A stretch of DNA of 64,000 nucleotides. It comes from Pseudomonas guineae (lineage in GTDB: Bacteria > Pseudomonadota > Gammaproteobacteria > Pseudomonadales > Pseudomonadaceae). Location: positions 248,001-312,000 of the forward strand of contig NZ_FOQL01000004.1 of NCBI RefSeq assembly GCF_900113745.1, read 5' to 3'. This document shows, piece after piece, positions 7,772-16,033 of the stretch. The notes beneath the pieces are model-generated. The model had not been told where the DNA came from, ran no database searches, and saw only the letters and a list, made by a program, of their open reading frames with translations. Within the stretch, counting starts at the first letter, position 1. The number at the start of each line of letters is the position of its first letter. Made by a program: the position numbers and the translations under genes.

Positions 7772-8158
7772 ATGAATAATCAGAATAAACTCAAGTATTT
7801 AAGTGTGGCGTTGTATGTGTTTGGGGTGGTTTTTATTGTCGGCGTACCCGCGATGATGATGGTTATCTGGCCCTCTGGCTGGAGTTGGTCCCCAGCGCAG
7901 CCTGAGTATGAGCAGATGATTATGGGTATTTACATCACCCTGGGTGTGTTTTTGCTCCGCGCTGCAAAAGACCCAATGGCCCATGCCAGCCTGATTTGGT
8001 TCACCATTTGCTCAAGTATCGTTCATGCGGCGATCATGCTTGTACAGGCGCTTGTCGATAGCACTGAGCATGCCAATTTAATTGGTGATATACCGGCCCT
8101 GTTCTTAGTTGCGTTTGTGCTGTGGTATTTAATGCCCAAGAGCAACATTATTAAGTAA
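7772..8158 (+). CDS. Small four-helix membrane protein of unknown function
   Basis: A 128-residue protein with four predicted transmembrane segments (about 8-30, 45-63, 72-95, 100-120) and the charged pattern LRAAKDPMAHASLIWFTICSS, then VHAAIM. This layout resembles the DUF6632 family, recalled from memory. The ATG at 7772 follows AAGGAAT at the right distance and is preferred to the upstream start. It stands alone, with AT-rich sequence before it and a REP-like palindrome after it. Confidence 0.7.
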   Translation: MNNQNKLKYLSVALYVFGVVFIVGVPAMMMVIWPSGWSWSPAQPEYEQMIMGIYITLGVFLLRAAKDPMAHASLIWFTICSSIVHAAIMLVQALVDSTEHANLIGDIPALFLVAFVLWYLMPKSNIIK

Positions 8159-8267
8159 GGATAATCCGACCCGATATGCTCGGCGCAATGCCGCAGAGGT
8201 TTTTTAGCAGGCGGCCCATACAGGCATTCTTTGATAAATATGGCCAGGTACCTGCGCGCTTCTTGCC

Positions 8268-8294
8268 TCGTTCCCGCGCGCCGCGCGGGAACGA
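8268..8294. repeat. Near-perfect palindrome (REP-like or terminator)
   Basis: Arms TCGTTCCCGCGCG / CGCGCGGGAACGA are perfect over 13 bp with a single base between. It sits between convergent genes; without a T-run it resembles an extragenic palindrome more than a classical terminator. Confidence 0.7.
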
Positions 8295-8303
8295 TCAATC
8301 CGC

Positions 8304-8882
8304 TTAATCCAGCGCCACGGCCTTATAAAGCGACTGCTTCGGCTGGGCGAACACCCTTCTCAGCATCGGCGCAAAAAACTCCAGCGGCAGAGTTTCACCT
8401 TGCGGGTCGAATGCGGCGGCGTCGTAGCGGGCGCAGAATTCGATGGTGGCTTGGTATTGCGGGTGGTCTTTGAATTGCTCACGCAGGTGGCGATCCATGC
8501 CCAGATGATGGAAGAAGTAGTAGCCCTGGAACACGCCATGTTTCTCCACTATCCAGTGGTTCTCCGGACTGACGAAGGGCTTGAGCATGGCGGCGGCGAT
8601 GTCCGGGTGGTTATAGCTGCCGAGGGTGTCGCCGATGTCGTGGAGCAGGGCGCAGACCACGTATTCCTCATCGCGGCCGTCGCGGTAGGCGAGGGTGGCG
8701 GTCTGCAGCGAGTGGCTGAGGCGGTCAATCGGGAAACCGCCAAAATCACCATCGAGCAGCTTGAGGTGAGTGAGGATGCGCTCGGGTAGCTTGGCCGCAT
8801 GGGCCAGAAAGTCCTGGGCGATGACTTGCCAGTCTTCGGCGGTGCCGTCTTCCATATGGGCGAACTGGGCGTGAGCATTCAT
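8304..8882 (-). CDS. HD-domain protein (MIOX/PhnZ-like)
   Basis: A 192-residue soluble HD-fold protein. The metal site is visible as His57 (SHSLQTATLAY), His81-Asp82 (CALLHDIGD), His92 (SYNHPD), and further His residues at 115 and 125-126. The extra histidines (HGVFQGYYFFHHLGMD) resemble the mixed-valence di-iron HD oxygenases (PhnZ, inositol oxygenase) more than simple phosphohydrolases; that sub-assignment is inference. The ATG is preceded by GGAGA. Transcribed alone. Confidence 0.75.
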   Translation of the reverse strand: MNAHAQFAHMEDGTAEDWQVIAQDFLAHAAKLPERILTHLKLLDGDFGGFPIDRLSHSLQTATLAYRDGRDEEYVVCALLHDIGDTLGSYNHPDIAAAMLKPFVSPENHWIVEKHGVFQGYYFFHHLGMDRHLREQFKDHPQYQATIEFCARYDAAAFDPQGETLPLEFFAPMLRRVFAQPKQSLYKAVALD

Positions 8883-9036
8883 CAGGTTGTCTCCTCTGCG
8901 GGGGATTTCGCGATCACCTCCGGCCTGGTGGACGGCAATCAGCCGTTCCTACTCTATGCGCCTCGCGGCTCACACGCAGTGGCGTGCAGTGCCAGCTTGC
9001 TGTCCTTGGTGGCCAGGTTTGTTGGCCGCTGAGTAT

Positions 9037-9066
9037 AAAAAAGCCCCGCATTGGCGGGGCTTTTTG
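9037..9066. terminator. Terminator of the glycine-zipper gene
   Basis: Perfect stem AAAAAGCCCCGC / GCGGGGCTTTTT, loop 4, immediately after the stop of the minus-strand gene at 9068. T-runs are present on both strands. Confidence 0.9.
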
Positions 9067-9067
9067 C

Positions 9068-9424
9068 TTACCGGCGATAGCCGTGGAGATGGTCGTTCCT
9101 GTGCTCCCGGCGCGGCTGATGCCAACGCTTGTGGTGCGGCCGTTCCTGCACGTAATACACCGGCGCTGGTTGGTAGTAGACCGGGCGGCGCTCGTAGTAA
9201 ACCTGTTGCGGCGGGTAGTAAGCCGGTTGGGGTGGGTAGTAGGCGGGTGGCGGCGGGCTATAAGCCTGCACTGGACGGCTCTGGCTGACGATAACGCCGC
9301 CAATCACGGCGCCGACGACTGCGCCCGCAATGGCGGCGTCGCGGTTGGACGCCTTTGCGGGTGCTTGGCCAACGAGCGCCAGGCAGGCCAGCAGGCCTGT
9401 GATCAAGGGGATACGTGACAGCAT
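9068..9424 (-). CDS. Exported glycine-zipper protein with Tyr/Pro-rich tail
   Basis: A 118-residue protein. Residues 1-26 form a signal peptide (MLSRIPLITGLLACLALVGQAPAKA). AAIAGAVVGAVIGGVIV is a glycine-zipper segment, as in Rcp/YMGG-type envelope proteins. The rest is low-complexity, with repeated PPPAYYPPQPAYYPP units and a His/Arg-rich end. The start at 9424 is preferred, with AGAGGAGT upstream. Function unknown; likely periplasmic or envelope-associated. Confidence 0.75.
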   Translation of the reverse strand: MLSRIPLITGLLACLALVGQAPAKASNRDAAIAGAVVGAVIGGVIVSQSRPVQAYSPPPPAYYPPQPAYYPPQQVYYERRPVYYQPAPVYYVQERPHHKRWHQPRREHRNDHLHGYRR

Positions 9425-9575
9425 GATCGAAACTCCTCTGCAAACCGGATTTCCCGGCATGTTGTTTCGACACTGCTGAGTGGCTGGCATTGCAGTCGGC
9501 AGTGTAAAGCTTGTGTAAAAGAGCCAACGGCAGACGTTGGCGGATTGGCTTTAGGTTTGCCCGGGCGCTTATGGC

Positions 9576-10157
9576 TTAGCTGTCTTGCGCATCTTTGCGG
9601 CACTGCGCCTGCAGGGCGGCCCAGCCGTCGCTGCCGAGTTGTTCCAGGGTGTCGATGTTGGCGTCGAAGATCGCCTCGGGCTCGGGGAAGGCCGCGACGG
9701 CCCGGTCGATGCTGGCTTCGCGGAGGATGTGCAGGGTCGGGTAGGGCGCGCGGTTGGTGGCGTTGCTGACATCGTTGACGTGGGTGTCGGCAAACTGGAA
9801 CTGCGGGTGGAAGCTGGCCACTTGCAGAATACCGCTGTAGCCGAGGTCTTCTACGGTGTCATCGACCACAGCGAGAAAGTCGTTGAAGTCGAGAAAGTCG
9901 TTGAGCGCAGCCGGGTGGATCAGCAGGGTGGTGTCGGTTTCGCTCGGCTCGACATTCGCCAGAGCGTGCAGTTCGTCAATCAAGGCGCTGAGCAGGTCTG
10001 CCGGCTCGGCGCTGGCGCACACCACATAGCGCACTTGCCCTTTGACTTGCACCGCTTTGGCAAAGGGGCAGAGGTTTAGACCAATCACAGCGCGGTCGAC
10101 CCAGGCGCGGGTTTCGGCGATGGCGTGGGCGGCGCTCGGGGTGACGGGGTTAGGCAT
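9576..10157 (-). CDS. DUF1415 family protein
   Basis: A 193-residue soluble protein. WVDRAVIGLNLCPFAKAV at the N-terminus is the DUF1415 signature, followed by YVVCASAEPADLLSALIDEL, TTLLIHP and FHPQFQFADT. The Cys-Pro-Phe motif is strictly kept in the family, but no activity is established. Start position is uncertain: ATGs at 10157 and 10187 are both possible and neither has a clear ribosome site. Confidence 0.8.
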   Translation of the reverse strand: MPNPVTPSAAHAIAETRAWVDRAVIGLNLCPFAKAVQVKGQVRYVVCASAEPADLLSALIDELHALANVEPSETDTTLLIHPAALNDFLDFNDFLAVVDDTVEDLGYSGILQVASFHPQFQFADTHVNDVSNATNRAPYPTLHILREASIDRAVAAFPEPEAIFDANIDTLEQLGSDGWAALQAQCRKDAQDS

Positions 10158-10240
10158 AGAAGACGACTCGGGCTGGCAGGGTGGCATTAAGTTTAGCGGC
10201 AATAGCGCGCCGAGGGTTTTCGGCGCGCGTGCGTTGCGGC

Positions 10241-10966
10241 TTAGCCGCTGTTGCGTTGTGGGTTACCGGCGCGGCGCAGCGGGCTGCAGCTACGCGGGTC
10301 AATAGCACCGACATAGGGGTTGCCATAGCCCATCACGCAGCCCACTTGCTGGTTGCGCCAGCGCTCCCATTCGCTGATCGGGTATTGGCGGTTCCAGGCT
10401 TCGTAGGTGCGTCGGTCGAGTTTCGACAGGCGCAGTTTGTAGTGGTCAGCCATATACAGGTAGATGCGCGCCGATGCGCCACGGGCATGGGCCGGCGGCA
10501 TGGCGGTTTTGGCTTTGAAATTGACCACCATGGGGCAGGCGCCGTATTGCTGCGGTTTGTCGCTGAGCATGCCGAGGGCGTAGTTGGAGCGGTCGCCATT
10601 GACCTCACCGATGCTCGGTACCAGGTTGTGCAGGTCGGCCTCGGCGGCTTTGAAGGTGGCGTCGTTACGTGCGCAGTTTTTACGCCCGCCGTTCTGCCAG
10701 CATTGGCGCTGATGGCCAATCACCCAGGCCGGCACCACGTGTTCCCACTCCAGTCGCAGGGCACGGCGCAGCTGTTTGCGTGGGCTGTAGCCGCAGCTGT
10801 CGAGGTCGACGCGGTTGCCGTTGTACGCGCAGTTGCAATAGAAAGTGTTGGGCCGCTCAGCGTAGAGCTTCCAGGCAATTTTCTTGGCGGCGCTGAAGGT
10901 TTTGGGCGCATCGGCGAAGGTGGGCAGGGCAATTAATAGGCAGAGCAGGGCAAGCAGGTGCGGCAT
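10241..10966 (-). CDS. endA: Periplasmic/secreted endonuclease I
   Basis: A 241-residue protein with a signal peptide (MPHLLALLCLLIALPTFADA). RLEWEHVVPAW carries the ββα-metal catalytic His; DLHNLVPSIGEVNGDRSNY carries the conserved Asn residues. Eight cysteines suggest disulfides. The family degrades double-stranded DNA non-specifically in the periplasm or outside the cell. Length matches EndA/Dns proteins. It is monocistronic as far as can be seen. Confidence 0.9.
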   Translation of the reverse strand: MPHLLALLCLLIALPTFADAPKTFSAAKKIAWKLYAERPNTFYCNCAYNGNRVDLDSCGYSPRKQLRRALRLEWEHVVPAWVIGHQRQCWQNGGRKNCARNDATFKAAEADLHNLVPSIGEVNGDRSNYALGMLSDKPQQYGACPMVVNFKAKTAMPPAHARGASARIYLYMADHYKLRLSKLDRRTYEAWNRQYPISEWERWRNQQVGCVMGYGNPYVGAIDPRSCSPLRRAGNPQRNSG

Positions 10967-11262
10967 GGGGGACTCGGCAGCAAAAAAGCTGCGGATCATA
11001 CCGGTTAAAACGCTCTGCGACGGTGCTTTTGGCGCTTTACCGCATAGCGGTCAGCAACCTTTAGTGCCTGCTAGGGTCTGTTAGCACGTAACCTGAACTT
11101 GTGAGGCTAGGTGTTTGATTGTGCTGTAAGTCATGCCTTTGGGCAGAAAAGCTGATCAATCTGGATTTTGTTGCTAGCGTTACTCCATCACACCGCAGCG
11201 GATGACCTCCACTGATGAGTAACGTGCAGCGTTTACCAAGGCTGGAAAAACGCGCCCATGCT

Positions 11263-12006
11263 ATGCCCTTTCTGGGCCTGTCGCGGCGGGGGAGCTGGGT
11301 GTCCGGGCTACTGCTTTTCATCGTACTAGTCCTGAGTGGTTGCTCCACACGGCAGGACCATCAGACCATCATCAGCAACCAAAGCCCGATCAAACCCTCC
11401 GAGTTTTTCCAGAGTCATGCTGACCGCATGGCAACCCTGGGCATGCGCAATAACCTCAATAGTCTTTACCGTTTGATGGACAAGCTGTACCTGCGCAACC
11501 CGCGCGAATGGCGCAAAACCGGCTTGGCCGATGTGCAAGCCGTGAAGCGTGCTGTGCATCGCGCAATTGAGCTGGATCAGCCGCTGCCGCAGTTGGCTGG
11601 ACGCACCGATGTCGCCGCGCTGGGTTATGCCCTTAGCGCCGAGTATCAGGGTGATCGCGTTGGGGCGTTTATCTACTCACTGGCGAGCATGCTGATTACT
11701 GCCCATGGCGGGCGCACTGAGTACTACATGAGCGATACGCTGGACCCGCAGTTCATCCACAACGCTGCGCGTAATGTTGAGAAGGCTAGCTGGATGCTCG
11801 CGCAACGTACGGATGCCGGCGGCACGCCGTGGCTGCTGTCCAACGAGATTTCTGCCGAAGGGCGTAATCTCAGTTACGCGGTGGAGTTCGGCAAGATAGT
11901 CGCGCGTCTGGATCTGCTCACCGATGTGCTGGATGAGCGCTACCGGCGCATGGGCGTGAGTTACGCCCAGGGGTTGCTGTTTATGAACTTCCTGCCGGTC
12001 CAGTAA
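11263..12006 (+). CDS. Predicted lipoprotein of unknown function
   Basis: The signal segment ends in the lipobox VLSGC, with the lipidated Cys about 27 residues from the ATG chosen here. An in-frame ATG at 11215 would give an unusually long leader; neither start has a strong ribosome site. The mature part is helical (SLYRLMDKLYLRNPREWRKTG, EYQGDRVGAFIYSLASML, LSNEISAEGRNLSYAVEFGK). No family is recognised with certainty. Flanking genes are unrelated. Final length about 247 residues. Confidence 0.75.
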   Translation: MPFLGLSRRGSWVSGLLLFIVLVLSGCSTRQDHQTIISNQSPIKPSEFFQSHADRMATLGMRNNLNSLYRLMDKLYLRNPREWRKTGLADVQAVKRAVHRAIELDQPLPQLAGRTDVAALGYALSAEYQGDRVGAFIYSLASMLITAHGGRTEYYMSDTLDPQFIHNAARNVEKASWMLAQRTDAGGTPWLLSNEISAEGRNLSYAVEFGKIVARLDLLTDVLDERYRRMGVSYAQGLLFMNFLPVQ

Positions 12007-12039
12007 GCCGCACCTTCCCGCTTTTAATAACCGTCCTCT

Positions 12040-12231
12040 TTAATAGCTTTCTTCAAGGCGCTTCTGGCCCTGCGCGTTGGCTGCTTCAATCTGCTGCTTA
12101 AGTTGTTCTGTTTGCTGTTGCAGTTGCGCGGCCTGTTTGGCTTGCAGGCTGGCGGTGGCGGCTGTTTCACCGAGGCCGCAGGCGCTCAGCAGGAGTGTGC
12201 TCGATAGCAGGGTGACGGTAAGGCAGCGCAT
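12040..12231 (-). CDS. Small lipoprotein with coiled-coil
   Basis: A 63-residue protein. Lipobox LLSAC at residues 14-18 follows a short signal sequence; the rest is Gln/Ala/Lys-rich with heptad spacing (LQAKQAAQLQQQTEQLKQQ), predicting a coiled coil. It may form a trimeric or dimeric rod at the outer membrane, like other small Lpp-type proteins, but no family is recognised. It lies downstream of the binding-protein gene in the same direction, with a 30-bp gap. Confidence 0.65.
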   Translation of the reverse strand: MRCLTVTLLSSTLLLSACGLGETAATASLQAKQAAQLQQQTEQLKQQIEAANAQGQKRLEESY

Positions 12232-12261
12232 AAAGACTCCGGGGTTTGATTGGCGGGCAGT

Positions 12262-12984
12262 TTATTGCCAGCGTTGGTAAATGGCATCCAGTGTGCCAGC
12301 GTCTCTTAAACGCTCTAGCGCTGCTGCGAACCGGTCTGCACGGTCGCGATCACCCTTGGCAAAAGCCACATAACGCGGCATTTCTACCAGTGGTTTGGCT
12401 AGGATATGTACGCTTTGCTCGGCGCGCTGTTCGCGCACGAAGTACATCAGCTGCACTCGATCCCCAACTATCACATCAATGCGCCCTGCCAGCAGCATCG
12501 ACACCAATTGCCGTGGGTTCTGCGCGCTGCTATCGCGGCGCAGATCAGCCTTATCGAAGTTCGACTGGTAGGCGTAACCGCGCACCTGACCAATGATGTA
12601 GGGAGAGAGGTCATCGAGATCGGCCCAGTCGGTAAGGTTAGTTTTGTACGAGGTCATAAACACGGTGGAGCCGGTGCGGATCGGTCCGACTAGCTCGTAT
12701 TGCTGCATGCGCTCGGGGGTGCCGGCGAATTGAAAAGCCATCGCCACGTCGTTGCGGTCGAGCATGCGCTTGACCCGCTCCCAGGGATACAGGCGCAGGT
12801 TGTAGGTGATATTGGCGGCCTGCATCACCGCTTTAACCAACTCAACATCCAGCCCGCGTGGTTGGTCATCTTCGAGGGTGACGTAACTGTAAGGGGCGAA
12901 CTGCTCATCCCCGGCCACCTTCCAGTCGGCGGCCTGTAACGCGCAGGGTATTAACAGCAACAGACACAGCGCCGCATTACGCAT
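12262..12984 (-). CDS. Periplasmic solute-binding protein family 3
   Basis: A 240-residue protein with a signal peptide (1-18, ending ALQA). FAPYSYVTLEDDQPRGLDVELVKAVM is the typical SBP_bac_3 opening; ILAGRIDVIVGD-like sequence and a C-terminal LERLRDAGTLDAIYQRW complete the fold. No permease or ATPase genes are adjacent, so it may be an orphan binding protein or act with a distant transporter. Many orphan pseudomonad members have no known ligand. Confidence 0.85.
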   Translation of the reverse strand: MRNAALCLLLLIPCALQAADWKVAGDEQFAPYSYVTLEDDQPRGLDVELVKAVMQAANITYNLRLYPWERVKRMLDRNDVAMAFQFAGTPERMQQYELVGPIRTGSTVFMTSYKTNLTDWADLDDLSPYIIGQVRGYAYQSNFDKADLRRDSSAQNPRQLVSMLLAGRIDVIVGDRVQLMYFVREQRAEQSVHILAKPLVEMPRYVAFAKGDRDRADRFAAALERLRDAGTLDAIYQRWQ

Positions 12985-13088
12985 GACGTCCTCCGGGCTT
13001 GGGCCTTATCGAGCGATGTGCTCGCTAGTGATGCTAGCTAATCGCGTGCTGAGCTGCACGGTTGGCAGGGCGTAATCGTGGCATAAAA

Positions 13089-13114
13089 AAGCCCCGGTAC
13101 GCAGGCCGGGGCTT
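13089..13114 (-). terminator. Terminator of yjdM
   Basis: Stem AAGCCCCGG / CCGGGGCTT with an 8-nt loop. On the minus strand it is followed by a T-run, just beyond the stop of the gene at 13137. Confidence 0.88.
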
Positions 13115-13136
13115 GGCGAGGCAGCAAGTGCGCGAC

Positions 13137-13478
13137 TCAGACTTTGCGCACGAACTCGGACTTCAGCTTCATCGCGCCAATGCCATCGATTTTGCAGTCG
13201 ATGTCGTGGTCACCGTCGCACAGGCGGATGCCTTTGACCTTGGTGCCGACTTTGACCACCAAGGAAGAGCCTTTGACTTTCAGGTCCTTGATTACGCTGA
13301 CGGTGTCGCCATCTTGCAGCACGTTGCCGACCGAATCCTTGACCACCTTGGCGTCATCTGCCGCGTCGGTCGTGGCATTGGCCGACCATTCGTGAGCGCA
13401 CTCGGGGCAGATTAGCTGAACGCCATCTTCGTAGGTGTATTCGGAATTGCATTTTGGGCAGGGCGGCAACGTGCTCAC
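13137..13478 (-). CDS. yjdM: YjdM/PhnA-type zinc-ribbon protein
   Basis: A 113-residue protein with an N-terminal zinc ribbon (CPKC ... CPEC) and the PhnA C-terminal domain ([17 protein letters not shown] ... [22 protein letters not shown]). The start is inferred to be a GTG at 13478, because the family begins just before PPCPKC and the upstream frame has no relatives. Despite the historical name PhnA, a direct role in phosphonate use is not established. Confidence 0.87.
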   Translation of the reverse strand: MSTLPPCPKCNSEYTYEDGVQLICPECAHEWSANATTDAADDAKVVKDSVGNVLQDGDTVSVIKDLKVKGSSLVVKVGTKVKGIRLCDGDHDIDCKIDGIGAMKLKSEFVRKV

Positions 13479-13546
13479 GGCGGGGGTCCTTGCGTGGTCA
13501 ATAAGAAAAGGCCGCATAGTGTATAGGGTTTTTGTCAGCCTTGGTT

Positions 13547-14041
13547 TTACAGGGCTCCGCCGGGTGCTGGCAGCTGTGGCCAATTAAGGATGCCGCGGTC
13601 ATTGAAGCGCCTACTGCCGAACAAGCCGCCGGCGAGCTTGCCGCTTAACTCGTAGGGCAGGCCTTTGCCGTCTTGATAGCCGGCCACGCCCCAGGCTTGG
13701 CGCAGTGCAGCGTAGGCGGAGAGACTGACCGGAATGTGCAGAATGCGCTCGCCAAAACGTGGCACCTGACCGCTTTGGGCGCTGACGCCGCTGAGTAACG
13801 GTTGTTGGTTAACTTTCAGTTGCAGGGCGACGCCGTCAAAATCAATAGGGCTGTTGTTGGGGTTTTGCACACGCAGCTTGATCGCAAAACGTACTTCCAA
13901 GCCTTCACCCGGTAAGGGTTCGATGCCAACCAGCTGGATCTGCAGTGGATCGCGAGGGGCCAGGGTGCTGCAAGCGCTCAGCGTGACCAGCAGGCTAACG
14001 AGCAGGGTGCGTATGAGGGTGCGGGGAAGGGCGATTGGCAT
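13547..14041 (-). CDS. LEA type 2 (WHy domain) lipoprotein
   Basis: About 164 residues. The signal sequence ends in the lipobox TLSAC. The mature part has the LEA14/WHy pattern: [37 protein letters not shown], a β-sandwich with the conserved NPNN turn. Bacterial members are exported lipoproteins of unclear role, often linked to envelope stress. The ATG at 14041 is preferred to one 27 bases upstream because it gives a normal signal peptide. Confidence 0.82.
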   Translation of the reverse strand: MPIALPRTLIRTLLVSLLVTLSACSTLAPRDPLQIQLVGIEPLPGEGLEVRFAIKLRVQNPNNSPIDFDGVALQLKVNQQPLLSGVSAQSGQVPRFGERILHIPVSLSAYAALRQAWGVAGYQDGKGLPYELSGKLAGGLFGSRRFNDRGILNWPQLPAPGGAL

Positions 14042-14191
14042 GCTGGGGTTCCACTGCTGAGTAATCACAGAGTAGAAGACCCTGATTCGGAGGCGATTAC
14101 GCCGCAGTGGTAGAAATAAGCGTGATGCCGTGTTCTACGAACCATGCCCGCCAGTCTGCAACAGCAGAGGCTGGCGGGTAGCGGCTGAGTA

Positions 14192-14989
14192 TCAGAAGTG
14201 CGCTTTTACCAGCAGGCTGGCGGTGTTCTGATCGGTTGAGCCGACGAAGTTGTCGCTGACGAAACCGCTGTCTTGGATGCCGTACTTGTCTTTCCAGTAG
14301 TCGTACTCGATACCGACGTACAGCTGCTTCTCGCCCCAGCTCATGGCCTTGCCCAGGTCGTATTTGATCTGCGGGTTAAAGTGCAGGTTGGCGTGATAGC
14401 TCTTGTCGTTATCCACCACCCAGTCCATAAAGCCATCGATCACGATGTCGGATTTACCCACTGGGATGGTGTAGCTCCACACCGGGGTGATTTGCCACAC
14501 GCCGCTACCATCGCGGCCACCGTCGGTTTCACGGTGGTAGAAGTTCAGCGAGAAGTAATCGAAGCCAGGGATCGCCAGATCAAAACCTGTGCCGATCAGG
14601 TAGGACTCGACGTCGTCTTCACCGAATTCATAGGTAGTGGCCAGCAGCACATCCTTGATCGGGCCAAATTCCAGCTTGGTATTGAACAACTTGCCGAACG
14701 ACAGGCGCGGCGAGAATTCACCGTAAAAGGTGTGGCCATCGCCCGCGCCATTGGTGGCGTCGGTGTTGTACTTGATGGTGTCGAGAAAGAAGAACAGATC
14801 ACCCGCGCTCCAGCCGCTGGCGTGCTCGAAGGTGATGGTCTGCTGGATTTCCGGGTCGACCTTGTAATCCTGACCATACAGATAGCTGAGGCTATTGTTC
14901 TGCCACTGCAGCAGGTCACCCGCTATGGCCTGGCCGCCCGCCAGCAGCCCGCCAGCCAGGACCAAAGAGGAAAGAGTACGGTTGATCAT
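14192..14989 (-). CDS. Tsx/OmpK-like outer-membrane channel
   Basis: A 265-residue protein with a signal peptide ending GGQAIA. The body alternates aromatic β-strands (LLQWQNNSLSYLYG, EFSPRLSFGKLF, FDYFSLNFYHRETDG) and ends in Phe, as outer-membrane β-barrels do. The pattern fits the nucleoside-specific channel family (Tsx, OmpK). In pseudomonads the substrate is rarely proven. It is monocistronic, with a good ribosome site (GGGAGCAC) before the ATG. Confidence 0.82.
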   Translation of the reverse strand: MINRTLSSLVLAGGLLAGGQAIAGDLLQWQNNSLSYLYGQDYKVDPEIQQTITFEHASGWSAGDLFFFLDTIKYNTDATNGAGDGHTFYGEFSPRLSFGKLFNTKLEFGPIKDVLLATTYEFGEDDVESYLIGTGFDLAIPGFDYFSLNFYHRETDGGRDGSGVWQITPVWSYTIPVGKSDIVIDGFMDWVVDNDKSYHANLHFNPQIKYDLGKAMSWGEKQLYVGIEYDYWKDKYGIQDSGFVSDNFVGSTDQNTASLLVKAHF

Positions 14990-15164
14990 GTGGTGCTCCC
15001 CAACGTGCTGAATTATCGTTTTAAACCTGTCTGAATGGTCAGGCTAGCTGGTCATAGAGCAAGAACAAGGCCAAATACTATTTTTGCTCGCATGTTCGCT
15101 ATCCTGAGCCGTCGACGGCAGCTCGGGCGCGCACTTTAGTGAGTTTGCGGGGGATGTAAAGGCC

Positions 15165-15222
15165 GTAGATGCACTATTAACTGACTAGGTGGACAGTTTC
15201 GGCCTTATGTTGGTGCATCTAC
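15165..15222. repeat. Inverted repeat in the porin upstream region
   Basis: GTAGATGCAC (15165-15174) and GTGCATCTAC (15213-15222) are perfect partners with a 38-base loop that contains GGCCTT, itself the partner of AAGGCC just outside. It could be a folded leader or a regulatory site; no known element is matched. Confidence 0.45.
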
Positions 15223-15263
15223 TGGCGAAGCTTTTGCAGGTGCCTGCGTATATAGGAGGGTGT

Positions 15264-15545
15264 CTAGCTTTCGGGGGTTTCCAGGCTTTGCAGTTCGACC
15301 TGCTCCGGGCTGTTGCTGGATTCGACTGGGGTGCCCGCCAGCTGGCCGATCAATAGCCATTGCTGGTCAAGCTCGCTGCTGATCGCCAGCATGCGCTCAA
15401 TCATCTTGCGTGCGCTGGCACGTACGGCGTTGTCCTTTGCATTGAGTAACTCAAACGACATCGCGGTGGTGGCGGCCGTCAGGTGAGTGAGGGTGCGCGT
15501 CGACAGGCTGAGCAACTCGGTCAATTGCGCTTCCTTGGCAGTCAT
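15264..15545 (-). CDS. Small DUF6124-like helical protein
   Basis: A 93-residue protein. The ATG at 15545 has AAGGAG exactly six bases upstream, so it is chosen over the ATG at 15551, which would directly touch that site. The helical body TLTHLTAATTAMSFELLNAK resembles DUF6124 proteins, common in pseudomonads as small proteins of unknown function. The C-terminus is acidic. No signal peptide. Confidence 0.65.
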   Translation of the reverse strand: MTAKEAQLTELLSLSTRTLTHLTAATTAMSFELLNAKDNAVRASARKMIERMLAISSELDQQWLLIGQLAGTPVESSNSPEQVELQSLETPES

Positions 15546-15551
15546 AAACAT

Positions 15552-16033
15552 CTCCTTGTTAATCGCTGCCTGAGCTTAGCCTGATAGCCGCGACTCCGGC
15601 TATTCACCCTATTAACTAGATTGCAGTGCAGGGCTTCATAGAGGCCCTGCACTTTGAGTGTCTATCCTCTATGGGTGGTTACGCTGATCAGTGCAAGCAC
15701 TCCGTCGGCTGACCTGCGCGAGTGGGGCAACTGTGCTTTGCTCAAATAAGTTGGATTAGATAGAAAGGTGCAACCTTTCGCGGTGTTAAGGTTGTACCTG
15801 TCGTCGGAAGCTTGCTGCTTTTTTAAAACAGCCGTTTTACCTCGCCAGCGCGGGTTTCTCCCGCAGGCAACCGCAGGTTTGAGGCTTGCCCTTGCTATGG
15901 CGGTGTTTAAGGTGACTGGTGGGCTGTAAATAGTGTGCTTTTATTAGGTTGCGCCTAGTTGCACCTTTGGCCTTGAGAGGTTTAATCTCGCGCCAGTTTT
16001 TTTGCCGTGCTCCAGCCCATACAGGACAAACCA
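15552..16033. promoter_or_regulatory. putA upstream region with GTTGCA-type PutA operators
   Basis: There is no gene in this 482-bp gap. Three candidate PutA sites are visible: AGGTGCAACCTT (15766-15777), its inverted partner AAGGTTGTACCT (15788-15799, one mismatch), and GTTGCA at 15958-15963 beside GTTGCG at 15948-15953. Enterobacterial PutA, through its ribbon-helix-helix domain, recognises GTTGCA. The encoded PutA has that domain, so autoregulation is likely. Confidence 0.6.

Noticed and set aside
13137..13478. Phosphonoacetate hydrolase PhnA
   Set aside because: This is the unrelated zinc-ribbon YjdM family that shares the old name.
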